A stretch of DNA of 64,000 nt from assembly GCA_003169975.1 (NCBI GenBank), contig PNAA01000057.1, positions 62,001 through 126,000 on the forward strand, in the 5' to 3' direction. Positions 56,728-64,000 of this stretch are shown in pieces. The position numbers and the translations under genes were made by a program. Source of the stretch: Spartobacteria bacterium (lineage in GTDB: Bacteria; Verrucomicrobiota; Verrucomicrobiia; Chthoniobacterales; UBA10450). Position 1 is the stretch's first letter, and each line of letters opens with the position of its first letter. The notes under the pieces were generated by a model. That model searched no databases. It was not told the origin of the DNA and was given only the letters and a program-made list of their open reading frames with translations.

Positions 56728-57213
56728 ATGATCATCCCCACCGAACCCATTGGCAGCATCCCACGGCCGCTTCCTTTGGTTGCGGCGTTGGCCAAAACGG
56801 ACTGCGACGATCCGGCGCTTGATCCCCTCTATGAAGAGGCGATCCGCGACACGATCGCGCGTTTCGAAGCGACTGGTTCGCCCGTGACCACCGACGGCGA
56901 ACAACGCAAATATCACAATTTCGGAACCTATTGCGTCGATCTCGCCGCTGCGCTCAAGCTGGCCGAACAAGAAATGCCCGTCGCCCCGATCGACCTCGTG
57001 ATGAGCGACCTCGGTCTGCCCGATGGCATCGGTCTCGACTTGATGCGCCAACTTTCCTCCAAATACGGACTGCCCGGCATCGCACTCAGCGGCTTCGGAA
57101 TGGACTCCGATTTGGCGCAAAGTAGCGCGGCCGGATTTTCCCGTCACCTGATCAAGCCGATCGACATCGCGGTTCTCCGCGCCACCCTCGCCGAGATGTC
57201 GAGCGGGGCATAA
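56728..57213 (+). CDS. chimeric frame: MetE-like N-terminus joined to a receiver domain
   Basis: The first 70 or so residues (IPTEPIGSIPRPLPLVAALA, then FEATGSPVTTDGEQRKYHNF) are the start of the cobalamin-independent methionine synthase-like (UROD/MetE) family. After about residue 72 the sequence becomes the second half of a receiver domain (IDLVMSDLGLPDGIGLDLMR, GIALSGFGMDSD, HLIKPID), lacking the first beta strand and its acidic pair. The fusion is in frame. It probably arose by deletion between two genes and is unlikely to keep either function, but a product of 161 residues can be made. Confidence 0.7.
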   Translation: MIIPTEPIGSIPRPLPLVAALAKTDCDDPALDPLYEEAIRDTIARFEATGSPVTTDGEQRKYHNFGTYCVDLAAALKLAEQEMPVAPIDLVMSDLGLPDGIGLDLMRQLSSKYGLPGIALSGFGMDSDLAQSSAAGFSRHLIKPIDIAVLRATLAEMSSGA

Positions 57214-57251
57214 AGCCGGTCACGGCCAGAATCGCGCACGATACGGTGTCG

Positions 57252-57816
57252 ATGACGACCAAATTCCCGTCCACCACTCCGACCGGTCTCCCAATCCGAC
57301 GTCTGGCCCGGATCACGTTCACCACCTTTCTCCTCACCTTCATCGCCTCGCGCGTGCTTGTGATTCTCATCATGACGCGGCGGATGCCGGACTTGTTTCT
57401 GCATTTTCGGCGGCACGCACATCCATCATCTCAACTACGGCATCTTCCTTCTCTCCGCGGTCGGCGGCATCCTCGTCTTCGTGGCGCAGCCGACCGACCG
57501 GATGCGCCAGGTCTGTGCGTTGCTCTACGGCTTTGGGATGGCGCTCACTTTCGACGAATTCGGAATGTGGCTGCACCTTGGCGGCAGCTACTGGCAGCGC
57601 GCCAGCTTCGACGCCATCATCGTCCTGCTCAGCCTCTTCGGCGTCATCGCCTTCGCGCCGACTCTCAAGCGGATGCGCACGCATCATTGGGCCACCGCGA
57701 TCATTACCTTGCTCGCGGTCGCGACCTTTTACCTGATGCTTTTCAAGTCGATCAAATACGTCGGGAAAAGAGTCGGCACGAAATTGATCGACATCGAGGA
57801 AGCCGGGCCGCGGTAG
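57252..57816 (+). pseudogene. multi-pass membrane protein with one frameshift
   Basis: The N-terminal frame (from ATG 57252) encodes a helix (ITFTTFLLTFIASRVLVILI) and MPDLFLH. The continuation GGTHIHHLNYGIFLLSAVGG, then QVCALLYGFGMALTFDEFGM and two more helices through 57816, lies in the +1 frame. The join at about 57,405 needs a one-base change. The conserved H-x-H-H-x-N region and the D-E-F-G-M motif suggest a family of small membrane proteins of unknown function. If the frameshift is a sequencing error this is one intact gene of about 188 residues. Confidence 0.65.
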
Positions 57817-57992
57817 GGGCTGGTCTGACAGGCCAATGATCCCAGGTGCTTTCTCCAGCCTTGCTGAAAGCGTATCCAACGATTGGGGCAGCGACTCCAT
57901 TTCTCGTGCGCAATCATGCTCAACCCGTTTCATTTGCTATTTGAGCTTGGAAGCGTGCACATGATCTGCTTTAGGAAGGGAACGAACAGGAA

Positions 57993-58826
57993 ATGAGCGA
58001 CGCTGACGCAACCCTAGCCAAACAATCGGAGACGGCCCAGGTCAGATTTCGGAAACCTCCAATAATCGAGAGAGTTGCGACTGTTTCCGGCAATATTTCT
58101 CCGGAGCAGTTTCATTCCCGGATGGACAGCTGGAAGAGTATTGTCGCAGCCGATTTTCCGATTTACGACCCGCTCACTGAATGGCTGTTAAATGTCCAAG
58201 AGAAAGACGGAGTCCCCCTACTGGACGAGGCCGAACCGGAGGTTGTTGTTACGCATCGTTTTTCAAGGCGCAACCAAAATGGAGATCGGACGTGGAGCAT
58301 GCGCTGTCCGGCTGACCGGCTGACGTTGAACCTTCATTCAGAGCACAACGAGCCTCACAACTTCGAGGAACTATTTGCAGCGATGGCAAAATGGTTGCCG
58401 CGATGGAGCGATCACTTTGGCGCGACTGCCTACCCGACCGTCCAACTTGACTATGTCAATCTGCTCGGCCCGCAGACGACTCCCACGTTTGTTGACAGGA
58501 ACGGAGGGATCCAGATAAACCGCCTAATCGAGGTCTTCGGCAAGATTCCGGGGCCGCACATCTCAATTATAGCGCCGTATGATTGTCGAGTCGGACTCTT
58601 GATCGAGCCAAACCGGTGCATGGTGAACATTCATGTTCATGCCGTTCGTGATCGCGACGCTGCATTGCACGTGCGAGTTGACTTACAGGTCATCGCAACC
58701 CAACGTGATCCGTTGACGAGTGCAGACGCAGCGATGGGTGAAGTGCGGTATACACACGATGTGCTCATCGGTCAGTTCTTGGCGATCTTTACGGAGGAAG
58801 CCAAGACGTCTTTCGAACCACTATGA
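57993..58826 (+). CDS. TIGR04255-family protein, first gene of a three-gene cassette
   Basis: A 277-residue protein. The start FRKPPIIERVATVSGNIS, the central HRFSRRNQNGDRTWSMRCPA and QLDYVNLLGPQTTP fit the TIGR04255 family, a sporadically distributed group with no known function. There is no signal peptide or membrane segment. Base composition is visibly less GC-rich than the core genes around it, consistent with transfer. It overlaps the second gene by ATGA (58823-58826). Confidence 0.72.
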   Translation: MSDADATLAKQSETAQVRFRKPPIIERVATVSGNISPEQFHSRMDSWKSIVAADFPIYDPLTEWLLNVQEKDGVPLLDEAEPEVVVTHRFSRRNQNGDRTWSMRCPADRLTLNLHSEHNEPHNFEELFAAMAKWLPRWSDHFGATAYPTVQLDYVNLLGPQTTPTFVDRNGGIQINRLIEVFGKIPGPHISIIAPYDCRVGLLIEPNRCMVNIHVHAVRDRDAALHVRVDLQVIATQRDPLTSADAAMGEVRYTHDVLIGQFLAIFTEEAKTSFEPL

Positions 58827-59470
58827 TTGCCGCTGATTTACCGCGCACCATTCAGCGGCCGGACTATGTAGAGGGGTTCAATGTTGGTGTGCCTAAAGAG
58901 CTTCGCGCCCGTCAGGAACCACGAAGAGATCGGAAGACGTCTTTCCGCTTCGACCAACGCATTATCCCTTTGGATGGCGGAACCGTCTTACTACGACTTC
59001 GTCAGTCCCTTAATCTCGCCGTAGATCCACAGACGATGCGATTCGAAGTCGACGGATGGAACATTCAGTTGCCCTGCGGCGAAGTTGCGGATCTGCCTCG
59101 ACAGATTGCGCGGCGATTCATTGAGCTTTTCAGCAAGGCCGACGCCCGCATTTTAACTGAGGCAGAGGAGCAGGATTGGCTCCACGTCCTAGATGAAGTG
59201 GATTACACGCAATTTTGCGTAGATCGCGCAGCCCCTCATTACGTTGAGGGGACTCTTCTGCGTCACACTCCGGTGTGCAGGGTGGAGTGGCACGACGGCG
59301 AGTTCGAAAACCTGAACCCACAGGCAGCCACGGCACTTCGCTTTTTAGAGGCGGGACAAAGGTTTGGCGCATTTGTAAAACTCGGCAAAGCAAACGAGGT
59401 AAAATCGATCGAGCGTGTGACAATGGTATTCGATTCTCCCGAAGGCCTCGCAGATGGGGCTAACGGTTGA
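58823..59470 (+). CDS. protein of unknown function, second gene of the cassette
   Basis: A 215-residue soluble protein that I do not recognise. It starts MIAADLPRTIQRPDYVEGFN. It has a Trp-rich middle (FEVDGWNIQLPCGEVADLPR) and a helix with a D/E-rich stretch around residue 110. It overlaps its neighbours by 4 and 17 bases, so the three are almost surely translated together. Possibly an adaptor between the TIGR04255-like protein and the MBL-fold enzyme. Confidence 0.7.
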   Translation: MIAADLPRTIQRPDYVEGFNVGVPKELRARQEPRRDRKTSFRFDQRIIPLDGGTVLLRLRQSLNLAVDPQTMRFEVDGWNIQLPCGEVADLPRQIARRFIELFSKADARILTEAEEQDWLHVLDEVDYTQFCVDRAAPHYVEGTLLRHTPVCRVEWHDGEFENLNPQAATALRFLEAGQRFGAFVKLGKANEVKSIERVTMVFDSPEGLADGANG

Positions 59471-60446
59471 TTTTTGGAATGTCGCTCAAGGCGACTGCAC
59501 CGTAATCACTCTTCCCACCGGGGAGCTGATAATTATCGACATCGGGCCGAAAGGAAGTCCGCTGATTGACTACCTGAACGATCACCCCAAGACAATCCAA
59601 GCAGTCGTCTTGACTCATAACGACGCAGACCATGCTGGGGCATTGCCATCCCTCATCCAGGTTCATCGAAACCGGATACATAATTTCTTCATGCTTGCTG
59701 ATCGGCCTGTGGGGGACGTCCGGTTTCAAAAGCTCTTTCGAGCTGCGCTTCAAGGCGAGGTCGAGGGTCATTACACTATTACCAGGCTTCAAACCGGCGC
59801 TGAGATCTGGAGGGATGATTCTTTAAGATCTAGACTGGTGACGGTATATCCCGGATTCTCAGCAAACATTTTGGCGGGAAATCCGAACGAGACGTCGGGT
59901 ATCATCTGTTTGGAGATAGCCGATCACATCCGGATTATCTGGCCCGGAGACTCAACGACTGATCGCCTATCCCGAGAGTGTGGCGGAGCGAGGCCGTTTG
60001 TCTTGCATGGTCCTCACCATGGAGCCCCCGCAGACTTCCGTTCGCAGGAATCGTTCGAAGCGATCAAGCGAGTCGGGCCGAAACGGGCCTTCATTTCCGT
60101 TGGAACTACAAACGGGTATTCCCATCCTCGCGCAAAATACATTCGTCGTCTGGGCCGAACGCAGTGTCACGTAGTCTGCTCTCAACTAACGTCTCGATGT
60201 GATCGTCAGACGATCCAACATGAGGATCATGTGATGCAGTCAGAAGCATTGCTTGGGCTCCGATCGCCAAGGCGGGGTACAAGCTGCCGAGGAGCATGGA
60301 GATTGGAATTACATGTTGATGTTCTCGTTCCCGATAAGTGGGATCAGGAACATTTGAACCGTATCTCTAAACTCCGGCGACCTCAGTGTTTATATGGACG
60401 AGGATGGCGACGAGGTTCTAACTTGCCTCCCGCCGTGGTTGACTAA
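59454..60446 (+). CDS. MBL-fold metallohydrolase (ComEC/Rec2 C-domain-like), third gene of the cassette
   Basis: A 330-residue soluble protein. It begins LTVDFWNVAQGDCTVITLPT, the ComEC-like lead-in, and has the metal motif LTHNDADHAGAL (H55, D57, D59, H60), a further Asp in WPGDST and His in VLHGPHHGAPAD. The C-terminal 90 residues contain CHVVCSQLTSRC and SCRGAWRLELH, possibly another metal site. ComEC C-domains are nucleases, so hydrolysis of nucleic acid or a nucleotide second messenger is plausible but unproven. No membrane part is attached, so this is not a DNA-uptake channel. Confidence 0.82.
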   Translation: MGLTVDFWNVAQGDCTVITLPTGELIIIDIGPKGSPLIDYLNDHPKTIQAVVLTHNDADHAGALPSLIQVHRNRIHNFFMLADRPVGDVRFQKLFRAALQGEVEGHYTITRLQTGAEIWRDDSLRSRLVTVYPGFSANILAGNPNETSGIICLEIADHIRIIWPGDSTTDRLSRECGGARPFVLHGPHHGAPADFRSQESFEAIKRVGPKRAFISVGTTNGYSHPRAKYIRRLGRTQCHVVCSQLTSRCDRQTIQHEDHVMQSEALLGLRSPRRGTSCRGAWRLELHVDVLVPDKWDQEHLNRISKLRRPQCLYGRGWRRGSNLPPAVVD

Positions 60447-60684
60447 GTCTGTGTGGTTTTCCCATCGGTCGGCTCTCCGCCAGCCCTCGGTGAAGATGCG
60501 AGCGCTGAACGACCGCGCGGGCATTGCGATTCCGCCTCTGAAATGCGCGCGGCTACGCCAGCGCTGTGTGTCGGGGTTGGTGCTGGCGTGGGCTGTTGCA
60601 AACAATCGGGCCGAGCTCGATTTTGACTTCGGCCGCGCGTTTCTAAATTTCGAGCCAATGCGACCGCGCTAAACGCGCGGGCCT

Positions 60685-61782
60685 ATGCGATTCTTTGGCG
60701 TGATTGTGCATCAGAACGCTCACTTATTTTCGCCGCTGACCATACGCGACGTGCAATTCCGCAATCGCATCGTGGTCTCGCCGATGTGCCAGTATTCCAG
60801 CACAGACGGCTGCGCCAACGACTGGCATCTGGTCCATCTCGGCAGTCGCGCAGTCGGCGGCGCGGCGCTCGTTTTCACCGAGGCGGCGGCCGTGCTCGAA
60901 GACGGGCGGATCAGCCCGGACGATCTCGGGATTTGGAAAGATGCGCAGATCGAGATGTTGGCGCGGATATTCCATTTCATCGAAGGCCAGGGAGCGGTGC
61001 CGGGAATGCAACTCGCGCACGCCGGACGCAAAGCGAGCACGAGCGCGCCGTGGAAAGGCGGGAAGTCGTTAGGCGTGGCGGAGGGCGGCTGGAGCCCGAT
61101 CTTCGGACCGAGCCCGCTCGCCTTCGACGCAGGTTATCAGACACCGCGAGAACTGGATCAGTCCGGAATCGAACGCGTTCGCGAAGCGTTCGCGCACGGG
61201 GCGCAACGCGCGCTGCAGGCCGGCGCAAAGGTGATGGAGATTCACGCGGCGCACGGTTATTTGCTGCACAGTTTTCTTTCGCCACTGAGCAACCGGCGCA
61301 CCGATCAGTACGGCGGTTTATTTGAAAACCGGATCCGGCTTCTCTGCGAGACGGTGCTGGCCGTGCGCCATGCGTGGCCGGAAAAATATCCGCTCTTCGT
61401 GCGCATCTCGGCGACCGATTGGACCGAGGGCGGCTGGACCGGCGAAGATTCAGTCGCGCTGGCGAAGAAGTTGAAACCGCTCGCAGTCGACCTGATCGAC
61501 TGCTCGAGCGGTGGCAACGTTCCGAACGCCAAAATCCCCATTGGCGCCGGCTACCAGGTGCCGTTCGCGGCGCAGATCCGCCGGGAAGCGGAGATCGCCA
61601 CCGGCGCGGTTGGTATGATCACCGCGCCCGAGCAGGCGGACCACATCGTGCGCACGGGCCAGGCCGATCTCGTGCTGATGGCGCGCGAATTTTTGCGCCA
61701 TCCCTACTGGCCGCTCAACGCGGCATGTCCGCTCCACCAGAAAATGGACGCGCCATCGCAGTACGGCCGGGCGTTCCTGTAG
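60685..61782 (+). CDS. NADH:flavin oxidoreductase, old yellow enzyme family (YqjM-like)
   Basis: An FMN ene-reductase of about 365 residues with a TIM barrel. VVSPMCQYSSTDG carries the YqjM-type Cys, MQLAHAGRKAST binds FMN, and IHAAHGYLLHSFLSPLSNRR and TDQYGG hold the His/His and Tyr of the active site. The C-terminal QADLVLMAREFLRHPYWPL is typical. It starts after the motif-free region and again contains a CGTTAGGC octamer (61067). The first ATG (60685) or one a few codons later could be used. Confidence 0.92.
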   Translation: MRFFGVIVHQNAHLFSPLTIRDVQFRNRIVVSPMCQYSSTDGCANDWHLVHLGSRAVGGAALVFTEAAAVLEDGRISPDDLGIWKDAQIEMLARIFHFIEGQGAVPGMQLAHAGRKASTSAPWKGGKSLGVAEGGWSPIFGPSPLAFDAGYQTPRELDQSGIERVREAFAHGAQRALQAGAKVMEIHAAHGYLLHSFLSPLSNRRTDQYGGLFENRIRLLCETVLAVRHAWPEKYPLFVRISATDWTEGGWTGEDSVALAKKLKPLAVDLIDCSSGGNVPNAKIPIGAGYQVPFAAQIRREAEIATGAVGMITAPEQADHIVRTGQADLVLMAREFLRHPYWPLNAACPLHQKMDAPSQYGRAFL

Positions 61783-61796
61783 CCCAATGCGCCATT

Positions 61797-62159
61797 TCAG
61801 GAAGCGAGCACAAATCGATTTCCCTCGCTGTCCTTGAACATGGCGTAGGTGCCCCACGGCTGCTTTTCCGGCGGACCCTCAAATTCGACGCCGCGCGCCT
61901 TCAATTCCTCGTAGGTTTTCTCGATGTCATCGCAGGCATAGGACATGTTCATCATCGTCCCGATGCGTTTTTCTTCGCCTTCCGCGGTGAAGAGAACGAC
62001 CCGCGTCTCAGCCTTCGGCACGCGCAGTTCGATCCAGCGCTGTTTCTCGTCGAACGGCTGGTCGGTGATGATCGTGAACCCAAGTTTTTCCGTGTAAAAA
62101 TCCAGCGCCCGACTTTGGTCGGCCACCGGAATGCTGACGAATTTGATTTGTTTGATCAT
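61797..62159 (-). CDS. VOC-family (glyoxalase/bleomycin resistance-like) protein
   Basis: From the ATG at 62157-62159 a 120-residue protein with two beta-alpha-beta-beta-beta units: IKQIKFVSIPVADQSRALDF through LGFTIITDQPF and MSYACDDIEKTYEELKARGV through GTYAMFKDSEGNRFVLAS. Metal-binding positions include E and D rather than the full glyoxalase I set. A small-molecule binding or detoxification role is all that can be said. Confidence 0.88.
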   Translation of the reverse strand: MIKQIKFVSIPVADQSRALDFYTEKLGFTIITDQPFDEKQRWIELRVPKAETRVVLFTAEGEEKRIGTMMNMSYACDDIEKTYEELKARGVEFEGPPEKQPWGTYAMFKDSEGNRFVLAS

Positions 62160-62264
62160 GGCAGCCGCAGCGTAGGATGCGCCGCCCGCTATCGCCAGCG
62201 CCGGCGACCGGGCGGACGACAAAATTGCTGTCCGTTAATCGGTATAGCAGCTTCAATTCGGATT

Positions 62265-62609
62265 ATGCCACGTTTCCGCGCAACCATCCCGATCGACGAT
62301 TATGTCTTCGATGTCCTGATGCGCGACCTTGTCGGCCACGATCACCAGCCGGCGGCTTTCCTGGTTTATCTCCATCTTTACCGCGCGGCGGAGCGCCAAC
62401 GATGGAAGCCGGTCGCCGCCAGCCTGCGGATGGTCGCGGAAGGCACCGGTCTTTCCAAGAGCGCGGTGCAGATCGCGCTCGAAAGATTGCGGGCGCGTGA
62501 GCTCATCCGTTCCGCGAGCGAGCATGCCACCGCCGTTCCGCAGCATCGCGTTCTGCGCCATTGGCGCGAACCGGCCACGCGCCCGACACGTGTCCTGAAA
62601 AAGAGGTAA
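62265..62609 (+). CDS. winged helix-turn-helix protein
   Basis: A 114-residue protein from ATG 62265. AAFLVYLHLYRAAERQRWKP and SLRMVAEGTGLSKSAVQIAL followed by ERLRARELIRS form a helix-turn-helix with recognition helix TGLSKSAVQIALERL, as in replication initiator/GntR-like helix domains. No ligand domain is attached. It is divergent from the VOC gene, with 105 bases between starts, and could regulate it. Confidence 0.75.
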   Translation: MPRFRATIPIDDYVFDVLMRDLVGHDHQPAAFLVYLHLYRAAERQRWKPVAASLRMVAEGTGLSKSAVQIALERLRARELIRSASEHATAVPQHRVLRHWREPATRPTRVLKKR

Positions 62610-62667
62610 CCGATGGGGATTGCGCCCTCGTTAGGCAAAGGTCGGCCAAAATCCGCCCGCACCGGCC

Positions 62668-63135
62668 TCAGGAAGCGACGCCGCGGGCGATCTGTCCGAG
62701 CAAATTCTCGACTTCGCGGACGCCGGCCTCGCTTTGCGCCCGATCGAGCGGCACGACGCCGCCGAGGTCTTTCTGCGGCGTCTTGAGCCAGCGGCGCGCT
62801 TCGTCCAGGCTACCGACGAGATGCGCAGCGTGACCAAGCAGGCGCGCGAAACGCACGACTTTGTCGGATTCATCTTTCGTTAGGCGACCGGCCGTCTTGC
62901 GCCGGTCGATCGTCGCGCGGGAGAGACCGAGCCGGACCGTCAACTCATCCAGCGAAAGGTCCAGTTGCCGGCGCAAAGCTTCGAATTCGCCAAAATCGAG
63001 ACCAGGTGGAGCGACGGGCAGCTTCTTCACCGGCAACCCCTTAACCGGCGACCCTTTTGGCTTCTTCGCCGGCACGGGCCGCGCAGGAGCTTTCTTGCCG
63101 GGCTTGGCGGACTTTGCTTTCGTCGCAGTTTTCAT
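62668..63135 (-). CDS. Xre/MbcA/ParS-like (DUF2384) antitoxin-type protein with a Lys/Pro-rich tail
   Basis: From ATG 63133-63135 a 155-residue protein. The first 45 residues are Lys/Ala/Pro-rich (KTATKAKSAKPGKKAPARPV), then comes a helix-turn-helix (LSLDELTVRLGLSRATIDRR) and the DUF2384 toxin-binding part (LGHAAHLVGSLDEARRWLKT, GVREVENLLGQIARG). Such proteins normally sit directly upstream of a RES-domain toxin. Here the downstream neighbour is the converging winged helix gene, so the antitoxin appears to be an orphan. The basic tail may add DNA affinity. Confidence 0.8.
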   Translation of the reverse strand: MKTATKAKSAKPGKKAPARPVPAKKPKGSPVKGLPVKKLPVAPPGLDFGEFEALRRQLDLSLDELTVRLGLSRATIDRRKTAGRLTKDESDKVVRFARLLGHAAHLVGSLDEARRWLKTPQKDLGGVVPLDRAQSEAGVREVENLLGQIARGVAS

Positions 63136-63260
63136 CGCGAAGCCCGTCATAACAGATCGGCCAACAACCTGACAAGCCCGGTCGTGTCCCAGCAATAGGA
63201 GGGTTGCCGCCACGCAAATCGACTTGCGGGCAGGAGCACGCCCTCCGTACATTCAAAAAT

Positions 63261-64000
63261 ATGAAGACGAATCCGACCGAATACGCGCATCCCGAAGCGT
63301 TGGTCGACGCCGCCTGGCTCGAGCAACACGCGAACGACAAGGACGTCCGCATTGTCGAATCGAATGAGGACATCCTGCTCTACGACACCGGCCACATCCC
63401 GGGCGCGGTGCACATCGATTGGCGGGCCGATCTCCAGGACCCGGTCATTCGCGATTACATCGCGCCGGATAAATTCGCCGAGCTCTGCAGCCGCAACGGC
63501 ATCACACCCGAGACAACCTGCGTTTTCTACGGCGACAAGGCTAACTGGTGGGCCTGCTACGCTCTCTGGGCGTTCCGATTATTTGGCCACAAAAAAGTCA
63601 AAATCCTGAACGGCGGGCGCGATAAATGGAAAGCCGAGGGCCGCAAAATGACGCGCGAAGTGCCGAAATATCCGCGCACGACCTATCCCGTCCCGGCGCG
63701 CCGGATGGACAAGGAGATTCGCGCCTTTGCGGATGAGGCGCTCGCCCAGAGCCAGGCGAAAAAGCCGCTCATCGATGTGCGTTCGCCCGGCGAATACAAG
63801 GGCGAGATCACGCACATGGCGGAATACCCGCAGGAAGGCGTGCTCCGCGGCGGCCACATTCCCAGCGCGAAAAGCGTGCCGTGGAAGACGGCCACAAACG
63901 ATGATAACACCTTCAAATCGGCCGCGGAGCTGCGGAAGATTTACCTCGAAGGCGCCGGCGTGAAGCCGGATGTTGACACGATAGTCTATTGCCGGATCGG
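63261..64000 (+). CDS. thiosulfate/3-mercaptopyruvate sulfurtransferase (cut by window edge)
   Basis: A two-domain rhodanese. From ATG 63261 the first domain shows [20 protein letters not shown] and [20 protein letters not shown], and the second shows [30 protein letters not shown] and ends at the window edge in DTIVYCRIG, which carries the catalytic Cys. About 246 residues are present of roughly 280. It transfers sulfur from thiosulfate or mercaptopyruvate to an acceptor. Confidence 0.94.
   Translation, partial: MKTNPTEYAHPEALVDAAWLEQHANDKDVRIVESNEDILLYDTGHIPGAVHIDWRADLQDPVIRDYIAPDKFAELCSRNGITPETTCVFYGDKANWWACYALWAFRLFGHKKVKILNGGRDKWKAEGRKMTREVPKYPRTTYPVPARRMDKEIRAFADEALAQSQAKKPLIDVRSPGEYKGEITHMAEYPQEGVLRGGHIPSAKSVPWKTATNDDNTFKSAAELRKIYLEGAGVKPDVDTIVYCRI

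Noticed and set aside
56445-56822. Frame encoding GAEDGTRTRDLLITNQLLYQ
   Set aside because: This is the well-known false translation of the antisense strand of a tRNA gene; the tRNA-Thr at 56471-56546 explains it.
59454-60446. ComEC DNA-uptake channel
   Set aside because: Only the soluble metallohydrolase domain is present, with no OB-fold or membrane part.
60390-60684. Short frames between the MBL gene and the OYE gene (plus 60394-60672, minus 60390-60605)
   Set aside because: They overlap each other and the end of the MBL gene and have no recognisable motif. A dispersed repeat is possible but could not be shown from one copy.

Overview
This window looks like chromosomal DNA of a GC-rich, Gram-negative bacterium, most likely from the Verrucomicrobiota (Chthoniobacterales-like). 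That placement is an inference from gene content: lpxD and beta-barrel outer membrane proteins, RNase HIII, a DUF4388 protein, lysine-rich histone-like tails, and hairpin repeats between genes. No rRNA or other marker gene is present to confirm it. I see one tRNA gene (Thr-CGT) and no CRISPR array.
Layout. 0-9.3 kb, minus strand, is housekeeping: cysS (cut by the edge), ispF, an inositol-phosphatase-like gene, a 27-residue lysine-rich peptide, coaC/coaB as separate overlapping genes, gmk, yicC, a decayed membrane/TPR glycosyltransferase gene, a GT2 gene, mutY and an sdpR/sdpI-type pair. 9.8-12.6 kb, plus strand, carries rnhC, a DUF4388 protein with a coupled helical partner, and an HU/IHF-like protein. 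12.8-19.1 kb has two copies of a two-gene envelope module (beta-barrel plus exported partner) on either side of an ABC-2 exporter. 19.1-29.5 kb is a scrambled accessory region: pieces of an MFS gene lie at both ends, with a flavin reductase, a KaiC/histidine-kinase operon, fragments of a permease and other genes, a PLD nuclease next to a BglII/BstYI-like remnant, and a broken toxin-antitoxin pair. 29.7-33.7 kb holds a DUF1326 protein, a sigma/anti-sigma/PDZ operon and a double NTF2-like protein. 33.7-40.5 kb is devoted to glycans: GT2, a GT87-like enzyme, a GH26-like lipoprotein and a 1124-residue GH18-deacetylase-GT2 fusion. 40.6-51.8 kb has an M28 peptidase, lpxD, an SDR, a hybrid kinase, threonine dehydratase, gcvP and glycerate kinase. 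51.9-60.5 kb is again accessory: a hydrolase, a NERD protein, a STAS protein, repeats, tRNA-Thr, a MetE/receiver chimera and a three-gene cassette (TIGR04255-like, unknown, MBL-fold). 60.7-64 kb has an OYE-family enzyme, a VOC protein, a winged helix protein, an Xre/MbcA-like antitoxin and a rhodanese cut by the edge.
Two features tie the window together. First, the octamer CGTTAGGC (either strand, usually preceded by T) occurs at 40 places I could verify, where about two or three are expected by chance. It is missing from 19.22-33.33 kb and 51.0-61.07 kb, the stretches that on other grounds look acquired or rearranged. Second, broken genes are frequent and mostly lie in those motif-free stretches, so turnover there seems rapid.
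The best candidates for undescribed systems are the octamer itself, the overlapping TIGR04255/unknown/MBL cassette at 57.99-60.45 kb, the KaiC operon with its unrecognised first protein, and the duplicated envelope module around the ABC exporter.
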